DNA of 64,000 nt from Pedobacter sp. BS3 (lineage in GTDB: Bacteria; Bacteroidota; Bacteroidia; Sphingobacteriales; Sphingobacteriaceae): assembly GCF_008274585.1 (NCBI RefSeq), contig NZ_VTRT01000001.1, forward strand, positions 620,001-684,000, read 5' to 3'. This document shows positions 53,269-63,011 of this stretch, piece after piece; the first letter of the stretch is position 1, and every line of letters begins with the position of its first letter. The notes beneath the pieces were generated by a model. That model was not told the origin of the DNA and did no database searches. It worked only from the letters and a program-made list of their open reading frames with translations. Both the position numbers and the translations under genes were made by a program.

Positions 53269-54420
53269 ATGACCATCAGAACGCTTTGTTTTTTAACGGT
53301 ACTATATATGACAATGCAATCGTTCACCGCTGACGTTATTGCACAGCCCATAGATAAAAAAGCCTCGAAAGAAACCAAAGCGCTGTACAAAAATCTTCAT
53401 ACCGTTACTAAAAAAGGCATTATGTTCGGGCATCAGGATGATTTGGCTTATGGCGTAAACTGGAAATATGAACCCGGCAGAAGTGACGTAAAAGATGTTG
53501 TGAACGATTATCCTGCTGTTTTCGGCTGGGACATCGGCGGTATAGAACACGACAAAAAGGAAAACCTGGATAACGTACCATTTGATAGTATCAGAAACTA
53601 CATCAGGGAAGTTTACGGGCGGGGAGGCATTAACACTATAAGCTGGCATTTGGATAATCCCGTGAGTTTGGGGCAAGCCTGGGACACCACAAAAGCCGTT
53701 GCCAGCATATTGCCCAATGGCAAAGCGCATCAAAAATACCTGCTCTGGTTAGACCGGGTCGCAGGCTTTTTAGAAAGCCTTAAAACAGACCAGGGAGTTT
53801 ATATTCCGGTGCTGTTTCGCCCGTTTCATGAGTTGAACGGAGCCTGGTTTTGGTGGGGGGAAACCCACTGCACTAAAGAGGAATACATTACCCTGTGGCG
53901 TTTTACGGTAGATTATCTCATGAATAAGAAAAATCTTCATCATCTTATCTATGTATTCAATACCAACAGCTTTAAGGATGAAGCCGAATTTTTAGAGCGT
54001 TATCCCGGAAACAATTACGCGGATATTGTGAGCTTTGATGTGTACCAGTTTGCTGCAGCTAACGCTTCGAAAGCTGCGCTGAAAAAATCCTCGCTTCAGT
54101 TCCAGGAGCAATTAAAGGATAATTTAATGGTCTTAACAGCCGTATCTAAGCGGAAAAATAAGCCTGCCGCTTTAGCGGAAACTGGTTTCGAAGCACTCCC
54201 CGATGACACCTGGTGGACACAAACCCTGTTCCCGGCTATCAAAAATTTCCCGATAGCTTACGTGCTGGTTTGGAGAAACCACGGACTCAATTCAGAAAAT
54301 AAAATGCATTATTATGCACCGTATCAGGGTCAGGCATCTGCCGAAGACTTCAGGCAGTTTTACCGGTCAGGGAAAATGCTGTTCCTGAAAGAAACAGGCA
54401 AATTAAAGCTATACCAATAA
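53269..54420 (+). CDS. Glycoside hydrolase family 26 beta-mannanase
   Basis: A 383-residue exported enzyme (signal peptide about 1-26, VIAQP). The TIM-barrel has the GH26 catalytic pair: Glu188 (acid/base) in FRPFHELNGAWFWWG and Glu304 (nucleophile) in ALAETGFE. The Trp-rich subsite after Glu188 and the His-rich WHLDNPV are typical of endo- and exo-beta-1,4-mannanases. It cleaves mannan, glucomannan or galactomannan, probably to mannobiose in the periplasm since no lipobox is present. It is the first gene of the plus-strand mannan operon, 4 bp before the symporter. Confidence 0.95.
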   Translation: MTIRTLCFLTVLYMTMQSFTADVIAQPIDKKASKETKALYKNLHTVTKKGIMFGHQDDLAYGVNWKYEPGRSDVKDVVNDYPAVFGWDIGGIEHDKKENLDNVPFDSIRNYIREVYGRGGINTISWHLDNPVSLGQAWDTTKAVASILPNGKAHQKYLLWLDRVAGFLESLKTDQGVYIPVLFRPFHELNGAWFWWGETHCTKEEYITLWRFTVDYLMNKKNLHHLIYVFNTNSFKDEAEFLERYPGNNYADIVSFDVYQFAAANASKAALKKSSLQFQEQLKDNLMVLTAVSKRKNKPAALAETGFEALPDDTWWTQTLFPAIKNFPIAYVLVWRNHGLNSENKMHYYAPYQGQASAEDFRQFYRSGKMLFLKETGKLKLYQ

Positions 54421-54424
54421 TTGT

Positions 54425-55810
54425 ATGATAAGTCCCAAATTAAGTATAAAAGAAAAGGTGGGATACGGATTTGGCGATTTCGCGTCGTCCATGTTCTGGA
54501 AAATCTTCTCCGTTTACCTGCTTTATTATTACACCGATATCTTCGGTTTATCTGCCGCGGTAGTTGGCACCATGTTCCTGGTAACAAGAATCTGGGATAC
54601 CGCGTTTGACCCCGTTATAGGAATTATTGCCGACAGAACAGAAACAAAATGGGGAAAATTCCGGCCGTTTATCCTTTGGGTGGCTGTTCCTTTCGGGTTA
54701 ATCGGCGTGTTAACGTTTGCTGCTCCTGAACTTGGCAGCAACGGAAAGGTAATCTATGCGTACATTACATATACCTTAATGATGATGGTTTATTCCGCCA
54801 TTAACGCTCCGTATGCCTCGCTGATGGGCGTAATGACCGCTGATATTAAGGAGCGTACTACCTTATCCACCTATCGTTTTGTATTTGCCTTTGCCGGAAG
54901 CATTTTGGTTTTGGCTACTGCCGAACCATTGGTAGATTTTTTTGGCAACTCTTTAAATGTACCGGTCGCTAAAAGCTGGCAATTTACAGTTGCCGTTTTC
55001 GCGGTAATTGCCTGTATGCTCTTTCTGCTGACTTTTTCGTGGACAAAAGAACGCATAGCACCTGTAAAAGAGCAGAAAAATGCCCTGTCTGAAGATTTAC
55101 AGGATTTAGGAAAGAACAAGCCCTGGTTTATTCTTTTAGGTGCGGGAATTGCCACGCTGATATTCAACTCGCTAAGAGACGGTTCGGCCATTTATTATTT
55201 CAAATATTACATCGTTAACCAGGAAGCATTCAGCGTTCCGGCACTGAATATTGCTATAAATTACAGTAGCCTTTACCTGGTTTTAGGACAGGCTGCAAAT
55301 ATTGTAGGAGTAGTGATGGCCAAACCCGTATCAGATAAAATAGGCAAGAAAAAAACATTCGCTTTGGCGATGCTTATTGCTACGATTTTAAGCGGCTTCT
55401 TTTACTTCTTCAACGAAACGGATATCACCCTGATTTTTATTTTCCAGTTTTTAATCAGTATATGCGCCGGCAGCATATTCCCTTTACTATGGTCAATGTA
55501 CGCCGATATTGCCGATTATTCTGAATGGAAAACAGGCAGGAGAGCAACGGGACTTATTTTTTCCTCATCATCCATGTCGCAAAAGCTGGGCTGGACACTC
55601 GGCGGAGCATTAACCGGCTGGTTATTAGCCCTGTTTGGCTTCAAAGCGAATATGGTCCAGGCAGAGGCCATGCAAACAGGATTAAAAATGATGATGAGTC
55701 TGGTACCGGCATGCGGAGCAATAATATCTACCTTATTTATTCTTTTTTATAGCCTGTCTGATGAGAAGATGCAGCAGATTGCCGATGAACTGGCAGAAAG
55801 GCGAAAATAA
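54425..55810 (+). CDS. GPH-family sugar:cation symporter (mannobiose uptake)
   Basis: A 461-residue inner-membrane transporter of the glycoside-pentoside-hexuronide:cation family (MFS fold, about 12 membrane helices). It begins KEKVGYGFGDFASSMFW, typical of GPH proteins, with AFDPVIGIIADRTETKWGKF as the loop 2-3 signature and DYSEWKTGRRATGLIFSS in the second half. From its position between the mannanase and phosphorylase genes it should import mannobiose across the inner membrane. Specificity is inferred from context. It starts 4 bp after the mannanase stop. Confidence 0.93.
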   Translation: MISPKLSIKEKVGYGFGDFASSMFWKIFSVYLLYYYTDIFGLSAAVVGTMFLVTRIWDTAFDPVIGIIADRTETKWGKFRPFILWVAVPFGLIGVLTFAAPELGSNGKVIYAYITYTLMMMVYSAINAPYASLMGVMTADIKERTTLSTYRFVFAFAGSILVLATAEPLVDFFGNSLNVPVAKSWQFTVAVFAVIACMLFLLTFSWTKERIAPVKEQKNALSEDLQDLGKNKPWFILLGAGIATLIFNSLRDGSAIYYFKYYIVNQEAFSVPALNIAINYSSLYLVLGQAANIVGVVMAKPVSDKIGKKKTFALAMLIATILSGFFYFFNETDITLIFIFQFLISICAGSIFPLLWSMYADIADYSEWKTGRRATGLIFSSSSMSQKLGWTLGGALTGWLLALFGFKANMVQAEAMQTGLKMMMSLVPACGAIISTLFILFYSLSDEKMQQIADELAERRK

Positions 55811-55848
55811 CCCATACAATCTATTAGAAAACCATTAACACTGAGCAG

Positions 55849-57018
55849 ATGACTGAGTTCGAGTCAAGAAAAAAGTTGATACAACATCAACATGAAGAAT
55901 TGTTGAATAAGAAAAACCATAAGATTGAGCCCGGGAATGGAATTTTTTTCAGGTATGAAAATCCGGTATTAACCGCCGGGCATATCCCTCTAAACTGGCG
56001 GTTCGATTTTAACGAGGAGTCCAATCCGCACTTTATGGAACGGATAGGCATAAATGCGGTTTTCAATGCCGGGGCGATAAAGCTTAACAATAAATTCTGT
56101 TTGGTTGCCCGGGTGGAAGGCGCAGACAGGAAATCTTTTTTTGCCGTTGCCGAAAGCGATAACGGCATAGATGGATTCAGGTTTTGGAACGAACCGGTTG
56201 TATTAGGTGAGACGGAAAACCCGGACGTGAATGTGTACGATATGCGGATAGTTGCGCATGAAGATGGCTGGATTTACGGAATATTTTGCACAGAAAGAAG
56301 AGACAAAGGTGCCCCCGAAGGCAACCAAAGCGCAGCCATTGCACAGTGCGGTATTGCCAGAACAAAAGACCTGAAAAAATGGCAACGGCTGCCCGATTTA
56401 AAGACCAATTCCCCGCAGCAGCGTAACGTAGTGCTGCATCCGGAATTTGTAAATGGAAAATATGCCTTCTATACACGTCCGCAGGACTCATTTATCGAAG
56501 CCGGGAAAGGCGGAGGAATTGCCATTGGATATTGCTCATCGATAGAAAACGCGGTAATTGACGAAGAAATAATCCTTGACCGGAAACAATACCATACCGT
56601 TTATGAAGCCAAAAACGGGCAGGGCCCTTCGCCGCTCAAAACGCCTTTAGGCTGGCTGCATTTAGCCCACGGGGTAAGAAATACAGCGGCGGGATTGAGG
56701 TATGTACTCTATATGTTCCTCACGGATTTGAATGATATAACCAGGGTAATCAGGAAACCGGGGGGATATATCATTGCTCCCGAAGGAGAAGAACGTATTG
56801 GCGATGTTTCTAACGTTGTGTTTGCCAATGGCTGGATAAAAGACGGCGACCAGGTATATATTTATTACGCGTCCTCCGATACCCGGATGCATGTGGCAAC
56901 CACTACCATTGAAAAACTGCTGGATTATGTAATGCATACGCCGGAAGACGGGTTCACTTCCGGCAATTCCGTAAAGGCTATTTTAGCGCTCATAGAGAAA
57001 AATTCAGGCCATGTATAG
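55849..57018 (+). CDS. GH130 4-O-beta-D-mannosyl-D-glucose phosphorylase
   Basis: A 389-residue cytoplasmic enzyme. It converts mannosyl-beta-1,4-glucose and phosphate to alpha-mannose-1-phosphate and glucose. The five-bladed propeller has the subfamily 1 signatures: [10 protein letters not shown] near the start, [13 protein letters not shown] around Asp131 (the position reported as catalytic in the Bacteroides fragilis enzyme) and [30 protein letters not shown] is the phosphate/sugar-binding part. Length fits the family. Together with the epimerase it forms the known route for beta-mannobiose in Bacteroides. There is no signal peptide, in agreement with a cytoplasmic role. Confidence 0.94.
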   Translation: MTEFESRKKLIQHQHEELLNKKNHKIEPGNGIFFRYENPVLTAGHIPLNWRFDFNEESNPHFMERIGINAVFNAGAIKLNNKFCLVARVEGADRKSFFAVAESDNGIDGFRFWNEPVVLGETENPDVNVYDMRIVAHEDGWIYGIFCTERRDKGAPEGNQSAAIAQCGIARTKDLKKWQRLPDLKTNSPQQRNVVLHPEFVNGKYAFYTRPQDSFIEAGKGGGIAIGYCSSIENAVIDEEIILDRKQYHTVYEAKNGQGPSPLKTPLGWLHLAHGVRNTAAGLRYVLYMFLTDLNDITRVIRKPGGYIIAPEGEERIGDVSNVVFANGWIKDGDQVYIYYASSDTRMHVATTTIEKLLDYVMHTPEDGFTSGNSVKAILALIEKNSGHV

Positions 57019-57191
57019 TGTTAAGTTAAGTTGATTGCCAGTTTTTTGACTTTTTAATCCCGGATGGTCGTACTATCGCCAAGTCAATTTCGCTACGCTC
57101 AATTTTTTGAATTATTGATGTGTGTGTGTTTGTTTTATAAGGAATCAATGAGCCCTCCGGGGTTTTTACTTTTGAATTTTGATTTTTTAAC

Positions 57192-58382
57192 GTGAATATC
57201 TACCAGGAAATAGAACAGGAGCTTTTTAATATACTGGATTATTGGGAAAATAATGCGGTTGATAAAGCGCATGGAGGCTTTTACGGAAGAAGAAATCAGC
57301 AGAACGAACTTATTCAAAATGCGGTTAAAGGTTCGGTGCTGAACAGCCGGATTTTATGGACCTTTTCCGCTGCTTTTAAATATACCGGGGCGCAAAAGCA
57401 TTTGCTTTTAGCGGAGCGGGCTTATGCGTACATCCGCGATTATTTTTACGATACCGTTTATGGCGGTGTTTACTGGACGGTTGACTATGCAGGGAATCCA
57501 TTAGATACTAAAAAGCAAACCTATGCCTTATCTTTTGCCGTTTACGGATTATCCGAATATTACAGTGTTTCTCAAAACGAAGAAGCGCTCCAACTGGCTA
57601 TCAGGATATTTGAGACAATAGAGGCTCACTGCTTTGATACAGAAAACGGTGGATATTTTGAGGCGTTCGGAAGGGACTGGTCTGAAATACCCGATTTACG
57701 GTTAAGCGATAAAGATGCCAACGAGAAAAAAACCATGAATACGCATCTGCATATCCTGGAGGCGTACACCAATTTATACCGCTATTGGAAAAGCGACAGA
57801 TTGAAAAACCAGCTAAAAGGTCTGTTGCAGGTTTTTGAAGGGCATATTATCCATCCTGAAACCTTTCATTTAAACCTATTTATGGACGAAAAATGGCGGT
57901 ATAAAGAACATATTATTTCTTACGGACACGATATTGAAGCATCCTGGCTACTGCAGGAAGCTGCTGAAGTATCGGGAGAGCAAGGTAATATGGAAACTGT
58001 TATGAAACTTGCCTCGGCAGCAAGAGAAGGACTTTTGGCAGATGGTTCGCTGATGTATGAAAAAAATCTGAGCGTCGGACATCAAATAAAAGAAAAACAT
58101 TGGTGGGTACAGGCCGAAGCAATGGTTGGTTTTTATAACGCGTTTCAGCATACAAAAGATGAATCATACTACAATACCTTTCAGCAAGTATGGGCGTTTA
58201 TAAAAGCACATATCCTGGATAGAAAGAATGGTGAATGGTTATGGGGGGTAGATGCGCAAAACAAACCGTTACCAAACGAAGATAAATTAGGCCTGTGGAA
58301 ATGCCCTTACCATAATGTAAGAGCCTGTTTAGAAATACTTCGGAGAAACAGTGACTCTGCCACTGAGCAGTTTAGATACTAA
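57192..58382 (+). CDS. Cellobiose (mannobiose) 2-epimerase, AGE family
   Basis: A 396-residue (alpha/alpha)6-barrel enzyme of the N-acylglucosamine 2-epimerase superfamily. It interconverts beta-1,4-mannobiose and mannosylglucose (and cellobiose to glucosylmannose). Catalytic histidines are in SYGHDIEASW (His246) and WKCPYHNVRACLE (His374), and NTHLHILEAYTNLYR is the family's central motif. Translation starts with GTG at 57192. It is separated from GH130 by 173 bp containing a T-rich stretch, but the pair acts in one pathway: epimerase makes the substrate for the phosphorylase. Cytoplasmic, no signal peptide. Confidence 0.93.
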   Translation: MNIYQEIEQELFNILDYWENNAVDKAHGGFYGRRNQQNELIQNAVKGSVLNSRILWTFSAAFKYTGAQKHLLLAERAYAYIRDYFYDTVYGGVYWTVDYAGNPLDTKKQTYALSFAVYGLSEYYSVSQNEEALQLAIRIFETIEAHCFDTENGGYFEAFGRDWSEIPDLRLSDKDANEKKTMNTHLHILEAYTNLYRYWKSDRLKNQLKGLLQVFEGHIIHPETFHLNLFMDEKWRYKEHIISYGHDIEASWLLQEAAEVSGEQGNMETVMKLASAAREGLLADGSLMYEKNLSVGHQIKEKHWWVQAEAMVGFYNAFQHTKDESYYNTFQQVWAFIKAHILDRKNGEWLWGVDAQNKPLPNEDKLGLWKCPYHNVRACLEILRRNSDSATEQFRY

Positions 58383-58407
58383 CCATAAGATATTGTAAAA
58401 TTATAGC

Positions 58408-58440
58408 AAGATAATCGACAAATAATAGATTATCTTATTG
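58408..58440 (+). terminator. Hairpin after the epimerase gene
   Basis: AAGATAATC and GATTATCTT form a perfect 9-bp stem with an 11-nt loop, followed by TATTGTAATCTT. It is a plausible weak terminator or RNA-stabilising structure after the mannan operon. Confidence 0.5.
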
Positions 58441-58504
58441 TAATCTTACATATTTTGCATTATGCAACCTAATCCAATTCAGAACAAACGTATCTAGTTT
58501 TTTT

Positions 58505-58611
58505 CGTCATTGCGAGGCTGTATGGGGTTGTGCGAGCCGAAGCAATCTGCCAATTAACAATGAGATTGCTTCACTCTGTCCACAATCCCAATGCTTCAGT
58601 TCGCAATGAGG
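58505..58611. repeat. Interspersed CGTCATTGCGA repeat
   Basis: The element is bounded by CGTCATTGCGAGG and TTCGCAATGAG and contains an inner inverted pair AGCAATCT/AGATTGCT. This word set is a common intergenic repeat in Bacteroidota and resembles the inside of the element at 51885-52178. It fills part of the 350-bp gap before the SGNH gene. Confidence 0.75.
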
Positions 58612-58732
58612 CCACATTGTTTTTAGATGCGCTTGTCCTGAACCCAGAAAACGGTTAAGTCTTACCATTTATTGTAAAAACCCTGACATATCGCTAAAAT
58701 CTTATTTTTGAATGATTATTTTCGATTCTGAA

Positions 58733-59482
58733 ATGAGAAAAGCTTTTTCACTTACACTGGCAGGTTGTTTGTTTCTCGCGTCGTGCAGCAACAAAATCAC
58801 TTCGTTAAAAACCATTGCCAGGGCTGATACTGCCGGAACAATCTCTACCACCATACCTGTAACGCAACATCGCGATAAGCATTACGACTGGGATAAACGC
58901 CATCAGCAAGTGTTGGCGTTGAATAAAGAACGTCCGCCGAAGGTTGTTTTTATCGGTAACTCCATTACACATTACTGGGGCGGCGAGCCTGTTGACCCGC
59001 TTAGCCGCGGCGCTGATTCCTGGGACGAATATTTTAAATCTAAAGATGTACGAAACCTGGGTTTTGGCTGGGACCGCATTGAAAACGTATTGTGGCGGGT
59101 TTACCACGGTGAGCTGGATGGATATAAAGCCTCGCATATCACCTTGCTGATGGGCACAAACAATTTACCGGTAAGTACCGATGAGGAGATAATCACAGGC
59201 CTTGAATTTTTGATACAGGCTATAAAACGACATCAGCCGAAAGCGAAATTCATGCTGATTAGTATACTTCCACGTAAGAATTATGAACAGCGTATCATGT
59301 CTCTCAATGAACGCATCAGACAACTGGCCGGAAAACTGAACGTTAATTACATACCTGCCCATAAGTTGCTGGCTATTGACGGCGGAAAGCCAAATCCTGA
59401 GCTGTTTACGGCCGATGGCGTACATCCCAACACGGCGGGTTACCGCGTACTGGCGCCATTAATCAACTCATACCTCAACTGA
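58733..59482 (+). CDS. SGNH/GDSL-type esterase lipoprotein
   Basis: A 249-residue lipoprotein (lipobox FLASC, Cys18). I take the ATG at 58733 as start; the ATG seven codons earlier would add residues before the signal peptide. SGNH motifs: block I FIGNSITH with nucleophile Ser77, block III GTNNL with Asn143, and block V DGVHPN with Asp228 and His231. The GNS form instead of GDS puts it with the platelet-activating-factor-acetylhydrolase-like group. It may remove acetyl groups from mannan backbone sugars, which would let GH26 act on acetylated mannan; this is inferred only from position downstream of the mannan genes. Confidence 0.85.
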   Translation: MRKAFSLTLAGCLFLASCSNKITSLKTIARADTAGTISTTIPVTQHRDKHYDWDKRHQQVLALNKERPPKVVFIGNSITHYWGGEPVDPLSRGADSWDEYFKSKDVRNLGFGWDRIENVLWRVYHGELDGYKASHITLLMGTNNLPVSTDEEIITGLEFLIQAIKRHQPKAKFMLISILPRKNYEQRIMSLNERIRQLAGKLNVNYIPAHKLLAIDGGKPNPELFTADGVHPNTAGYRVLAPLINSYLN

Positions 59483-59579
59483 GGTTAATTTAAAAGTAAA
59501 GAAGCATGCTCGGGGCAACCTGCGATTGAGAGCATTTCAATAAAAGTACAGTTAATATCAACTCAATACATCCACAATC

Positions 59580-60791
59580 ATGAAAGAAACTTCATTACAA
59601 CGGCGCAAATTTTTAGGACTGGTATCTAAAGCCGGATTGCTCAGTGTATGCCGGTTCCCTTTATCACGCAACACAGGCGAACCGGCCGAAGATGAGCACG
59701 TTTTTTTAACGCAGCCTTACCTGCAAAACCCGTGTTTTGATGCTATGACCATCAAGTGGATTACCAATAAACCTTGCTACGGTTGGGTGGAATATGGCCT
59801 GGATGAAAACCTGGGGCAAAAGGCGGAACGTATTGAGCTTGGCCTGGTAGAGGCCAATAATCGTATCCATACCATACAGCTTAGCAACCTGAAACCCGGC
59901 ACAACGTATCATTATAAAGTGCTGTCTAAGGATTTCGTGAAGTATGACCCATATAAGATAATATACGGAAAAACTATAGAAAGTAAGGTTTACAGCTTCA
60001 CCACGCCTGCCGAACATGCTGATTCGGTATCGTTACTGGTGCTGAACGATATCCATGACCGCCCGGCGTCCATACCGTTTTTAATGAACATGAACGGCAA
60101 TGACCCGTATGATTTTGTGTTCTTTAATGGCGATATGTTCAATTACCAGAGCGATGAACAGCAAATCATCGACCACATGCTGACGCCTTGTACCGATGTT
60201 TTTGCATCGGTAAAGCCGTTTATGTACATCCGGGGAAACCACGAAACCCGTGGTAAGTTTGCCCGGCACTTGAATGATTATTTTGAAAATATAGATCAGG
60301 CCAACTATTTCTCATTTACCCGTGGTCCGGTACATTTTATCACGCTGGATACCGGCGAAGATAAACCGGATGACACGCCGGTTTACGCGGGTATGTGTGC
60401 ATTTGACGACTATCGCAGGCAGCAGGCTGCATGGCTTGAAAAACAGCTGCAAAGCCGTGAATATAGAAAAGCGCCGTTCCGGGTGGTATTTATGCATATT
60501 CCGCCATACCATTCCGGCGACTGGCATGGAACCATGCACTGCCGCGAATTGTTTGCCCCGTTATTTAACAAGCATAAAGTTGACCTGGTGATTTGTGGTC
60601 ATACCCACCGCTGGGGCGTTTATGAGCCGGATCCTGCACAGCATCATTTCCCGATCATTATTGGTGGTGGGCCGCAGGAAGGAAAGCGCACTTTAATTAA
60701 GCTGCGGGCAGACCGGCATCAGCTCAACCTGTCTATGCTGGCCGATAATGGGAAGGAAGTAGGCAAGTATCACTTGCAGGCGAAACGATAG
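59580..60791 (+). CDS. Tat-exported metallophosphoesterase
   Basis: A 403-residue protein with a twin-arginine signal (QRRKFLGLVSKAG, residues 7-19), an Ig-like N-terminal domain typical of purple-acid-phosphatase-type proteins (about 40-145) and a calcineurin-like metal-binding domain (about 150-380). Metal ligands: Asp157 and His159 in NDIHD, Asp185 in NGDMFNY, Asn220-His221-Glu222 in RGNHE, His306 in MHIPP and His341, His343 in GHTHRW. It hydrolyses phosphate esters in the periplasm with two metal ions folded in before export. It follows the mannan genes by 97 bp from the esterase, but a role in mannan use is not evident. Confidence 0.9.
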   Translation: MKETSLQRRKFLGLVSKAGLLSVCRFPLSRNTGEPAEDEHVFLTQPYLQNPCFDAMTIKWITNKPCYGWVEYGLDENLGQKAERIELGLVEANNRIHTIQLSNLKPGTTYHYKVLSKDFVKYDPYKIIYGKTIESKVYSFTTPAEHADSVSLLVLNDIHDRPASIPFLMNMNGNDPYDFVFFNGDMFNYQSDEQQIIDHMLTPCTDVFASVKPFMYIRGNHETRGKFARHLNDYFENIDQANYFSFTRGPVHFITLDTGEDKPDDTPVYAGMCAFDDYRRQQAAWLEKQLQSREYRKAPFRVVFMHIPPYHSGDWHGTMHCRELFAPLFNKHKVDLVICGHTHRWGVYEPDPAQHHFPIIIGGGPQEGKRTLIKLRADRHQLNLSMLADNGKEVGKYHLQAKR

Positions 60792-60887
60792 CTAAAATTA
60801 ACAAACGTCCAAAACGCAGGAATTGAAATTTACGGCAGTATTTTCTTCCGGGTAATTTTTATGACAACCATTATACGGACTTTATTC

Positions 60888-62609
60888 CTAATCCCCACCG
60901 CCCGTACTGGCCGTTATAGCCTCGCCGGGTTTGCCGATGGTTTTATAAGCGCCTTCGCCTTTTAATATGGCAGCCAGCCGGGTTTTATCGGTCAGTATAT
61001 CAGTAGCTGTTTTTAGCTCGGTATCGTTGGCAAAGCTGTTTTCCATACGCCCTTTCTGGAAATAGTAACGTGAAACAATTTCATTTTCCAGCAATTGTTT
61101 AATCTCAGGCTTGAATTGTGTCAGGTCATTCTTTTTGCTGTAAAATACCTTGTGTTTCAGGGCTTCAAACTCAGATTTAATATCTTCCAGCTTATGCTCT
61201 TTGGTAGCTTCGGTTTGTAAATCGGTTAACAGCTTCTCTGTACGTGTGCTGTAATTATAATCCTTATTCGACAGATAGTTTACAAAATTGGCGTAATCCG
61301 CATCAGATAATCGGAACGTTTTTGCCGGAGCAATGCCGGTATGCGCATTACGGAACGAGGTAGCGTAGTCAAAAATCAGGTAGCGGGTGATCAGCGTTTG
61401 CGCTATCGGACTAAGCATTCGTGGTTTTACATAAATATCAGGATAAATGCCGCTGCCATCGTAAACGGAACGCCCGTCGCTGGTTTTGTATTCGCTAATC
61501 AGCGAGTCGGCTACCTTTTCCACATCGCCATCAGGGTTTCGGTGCGTGTAATCCAGCGCCTGTATACATCTTCCGGAAGGTGTATAATATTTGGCAATGG
61601 TAACTTTAACCAGCGTATTGTATGGCAGGTTAAAAGTTTGTTGTACCAGTCCTTTGCCGAAGCTGCGTTGCCCGATAATTACCGCCCGGTCCAGATCTTG
61701 TAAAGAGCCGGCCAGGATTTCTGAAGCCGAGGCTGAACGATTGTTAACCAGAACAGTGAGCGGCAGGTTGGGTTCCAGCGGTTCGGCAAATGTTTTATAG
61801 CTGATACTTTTTTCGGCATTACGGCCTTTTTGAGTTACTACCAGCACGTCTTTGGGCACAAACAGGTTTATAATTTTAACAGCTTCCTGCAAAATGCCGC
61901 CGCCATTGTATCGTAAATCGAGCACCAGGCCATTCAGGTTATTTTTTTTGAGTTCCGTTAAGGCGTCTTTGACTTCCTGTGCCGAGTTTTCAAGAAATTT
62001 ATCCAGCTTGATATATCCAATGTTATTGGCAAGCATGCCATAGTAAGGTACATTAGGCTGGGTAATTTCTTCACGCACAATGTTTTTGGTGATGGGTGTG
62101 GTTTCTCCCGGGCGATTAATAAGCAATTTAAGCGGTGTTCCGCGTGAGCCTTTGAGCAGGTTGCTTACCTCTTCGCTGGTTTTATCTTTCAGGGTAACGC
62201 CATTGATTTGCAGCAACTCGTCACCGGCACGCACATCGGCTTTTTGTGCCGGGAATCCCTGGTAAGGCTCAGAAATAATTACTTTACCATCACGCGACAG
62301 AATGGATGCACCAATACCGCCATAATGCGTGCTTACATATTTCATGCGGTAATCCTCAATGTCAGATTCGGGCACATATTCAGTGTACGGATCCAGATCT
62401 TCCAGCATGGCATCAATGCCGGTTCGCATCAGTTTGGTAGAATTGATATCGTCTACATAATTGATGTTCAGTGTTTTATAAACAGAAGCAAAAATATCGA
62501 GGTTTTTTGACAGCTGAAAAAGGTCGTCGCTGAAAGCAAACGAGGCCGCAGCAGCTACAACACAGCTAAAAATGATACGCTTTTTTAGTAAAGAGATCTT
62601 TCCCGGCAT
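60888..62609 (-). CDS. S41 family C-terminal processing protease
   Basis: A 573-residue periplasmic/outer-face serine protease. N-terminal membrane anchor or signal (about 11-27), N-terminal helix bundle, PDZ domain (about 93-170; GGIGASILSRDGKVIISEPY, GDELLQINGV) and catalytic core with the Ser-Lys dyad: Ser296 in NNRSASASEILAG and Lys319 in GQRSFGKGLVQQ. GLVLDLRYNGGGILQEAV is the conserved strand before it. It degrades or trims proteins from their C-terminal end. It converges with the metallophosphoesterase gene and is unrelated to the mannan locus. Confidence 0.93.
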   Translation of the reverse strand: MPGKISLLKKRIIFSCVVAAAASFAFSDDLFQLSKNLDIFASVYKTLNINYVDDINSTKLMRTGIDAMLEDLDPYTEYVPESDIEDYRMKYVSTHYGGIGASILSRDGKVIISEPYQGFPAQKADVRAGDELLQINGVTLKDKTSEEVSNLLKGSRGTPLKLLINRPGETTPITKNIVREEITQPNVPYYGMLANNIGYIKLDKFLENSAQEVKDALTELKKNNLNGLVLDLRYNGGGILQEAVKIINLFVPKDVLVVTQKGRNAEKSISYKTFAEPLEPNLPLTVLVNNRSASASEILAGSLQDLDRAVIIGQRSFGKGLVQQTFNLPYNTLVKVTIAKYYTPSGRCIQALDYTHRNPDGDVEKVADSLISEYKTSDGRSVYDGSGIYPDIYVKPRMLSPIAQTLITRYLIFDYATSFRNAHTGIAPAKTFRLSDADYANFVNYLSNKDYNYSTRTEKLLTDLQTEATKEHKLEDIKSEFEALKHKVFYSKKNDLTQFKPEIKQLLENEIVSRYYFQKGRMENSFANDTELKTATDILTDKTRLAAILKGEGAYKTIGKPGEAITASTGGGD

Positions 62610-62692
62610 GATTCACAAATTAAGCGATTAAATGTACGAAATCTTTCGCTTTGGCGGGAAAGAATAATGGGGATAAAATTAATGCACGGGCG

Positions 62693-62908
62693 CTATAGCC
62701 TGTTGTTATCCAGGTTTGCCAGGCTTTTTTTCAGTGTGAACACCACATATTCGCGGCTGCGTTTTAGCCGTTGCATTAAATGCTGTATTAACGATTCTTC
62801 CTGGCCGGGTGTAAAACTTAAATCTTCGTCAGAAAGATGATTGTATTTGCGCCTGAGCTTGATTTTTAAAATATTCCAGTCGCTGTCGCTGATATTAAGT
62901 TCTGCCAT
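62693..62908 (-). CDS. CsbD-like small protein
   Basis: A 71-residue cytoplasmic protein that I start at the ATG 62908 (MAELNISDSDWNILKIK); a GTG five codons upstream is an alternative. The pattern W...K.KLRRKYNHLSDEDLSFTPGQEESLIQHL matches the CsbD general-stress-protein family (W-x(2)-IKGKLKQ, LTDDDL, G.EDELIG) although the first Gly is missing. Family members are induced by stress and their biochemical role is unknown. It lies between S41 protease and the outer-membrane barrel gene, divergent from the latter. Confidence 0.7.
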   Translation of the reverse strand: MAELNISDSDWNILKIKLRRKYNHLSDEDLSFTPGQEESLIQHLMQRLKRSREYVVFTLKKSLANLDNNRL

Positions 62909-63011
62909 AACGTTATTTGGCACAAAAATAAAAAATTAAACCTATTTATCAGAAATGAGTTTTATCAAGTATTATTGGAGAAAATTTAACCTTGTTTAAT
63001 TTGAATGACAC

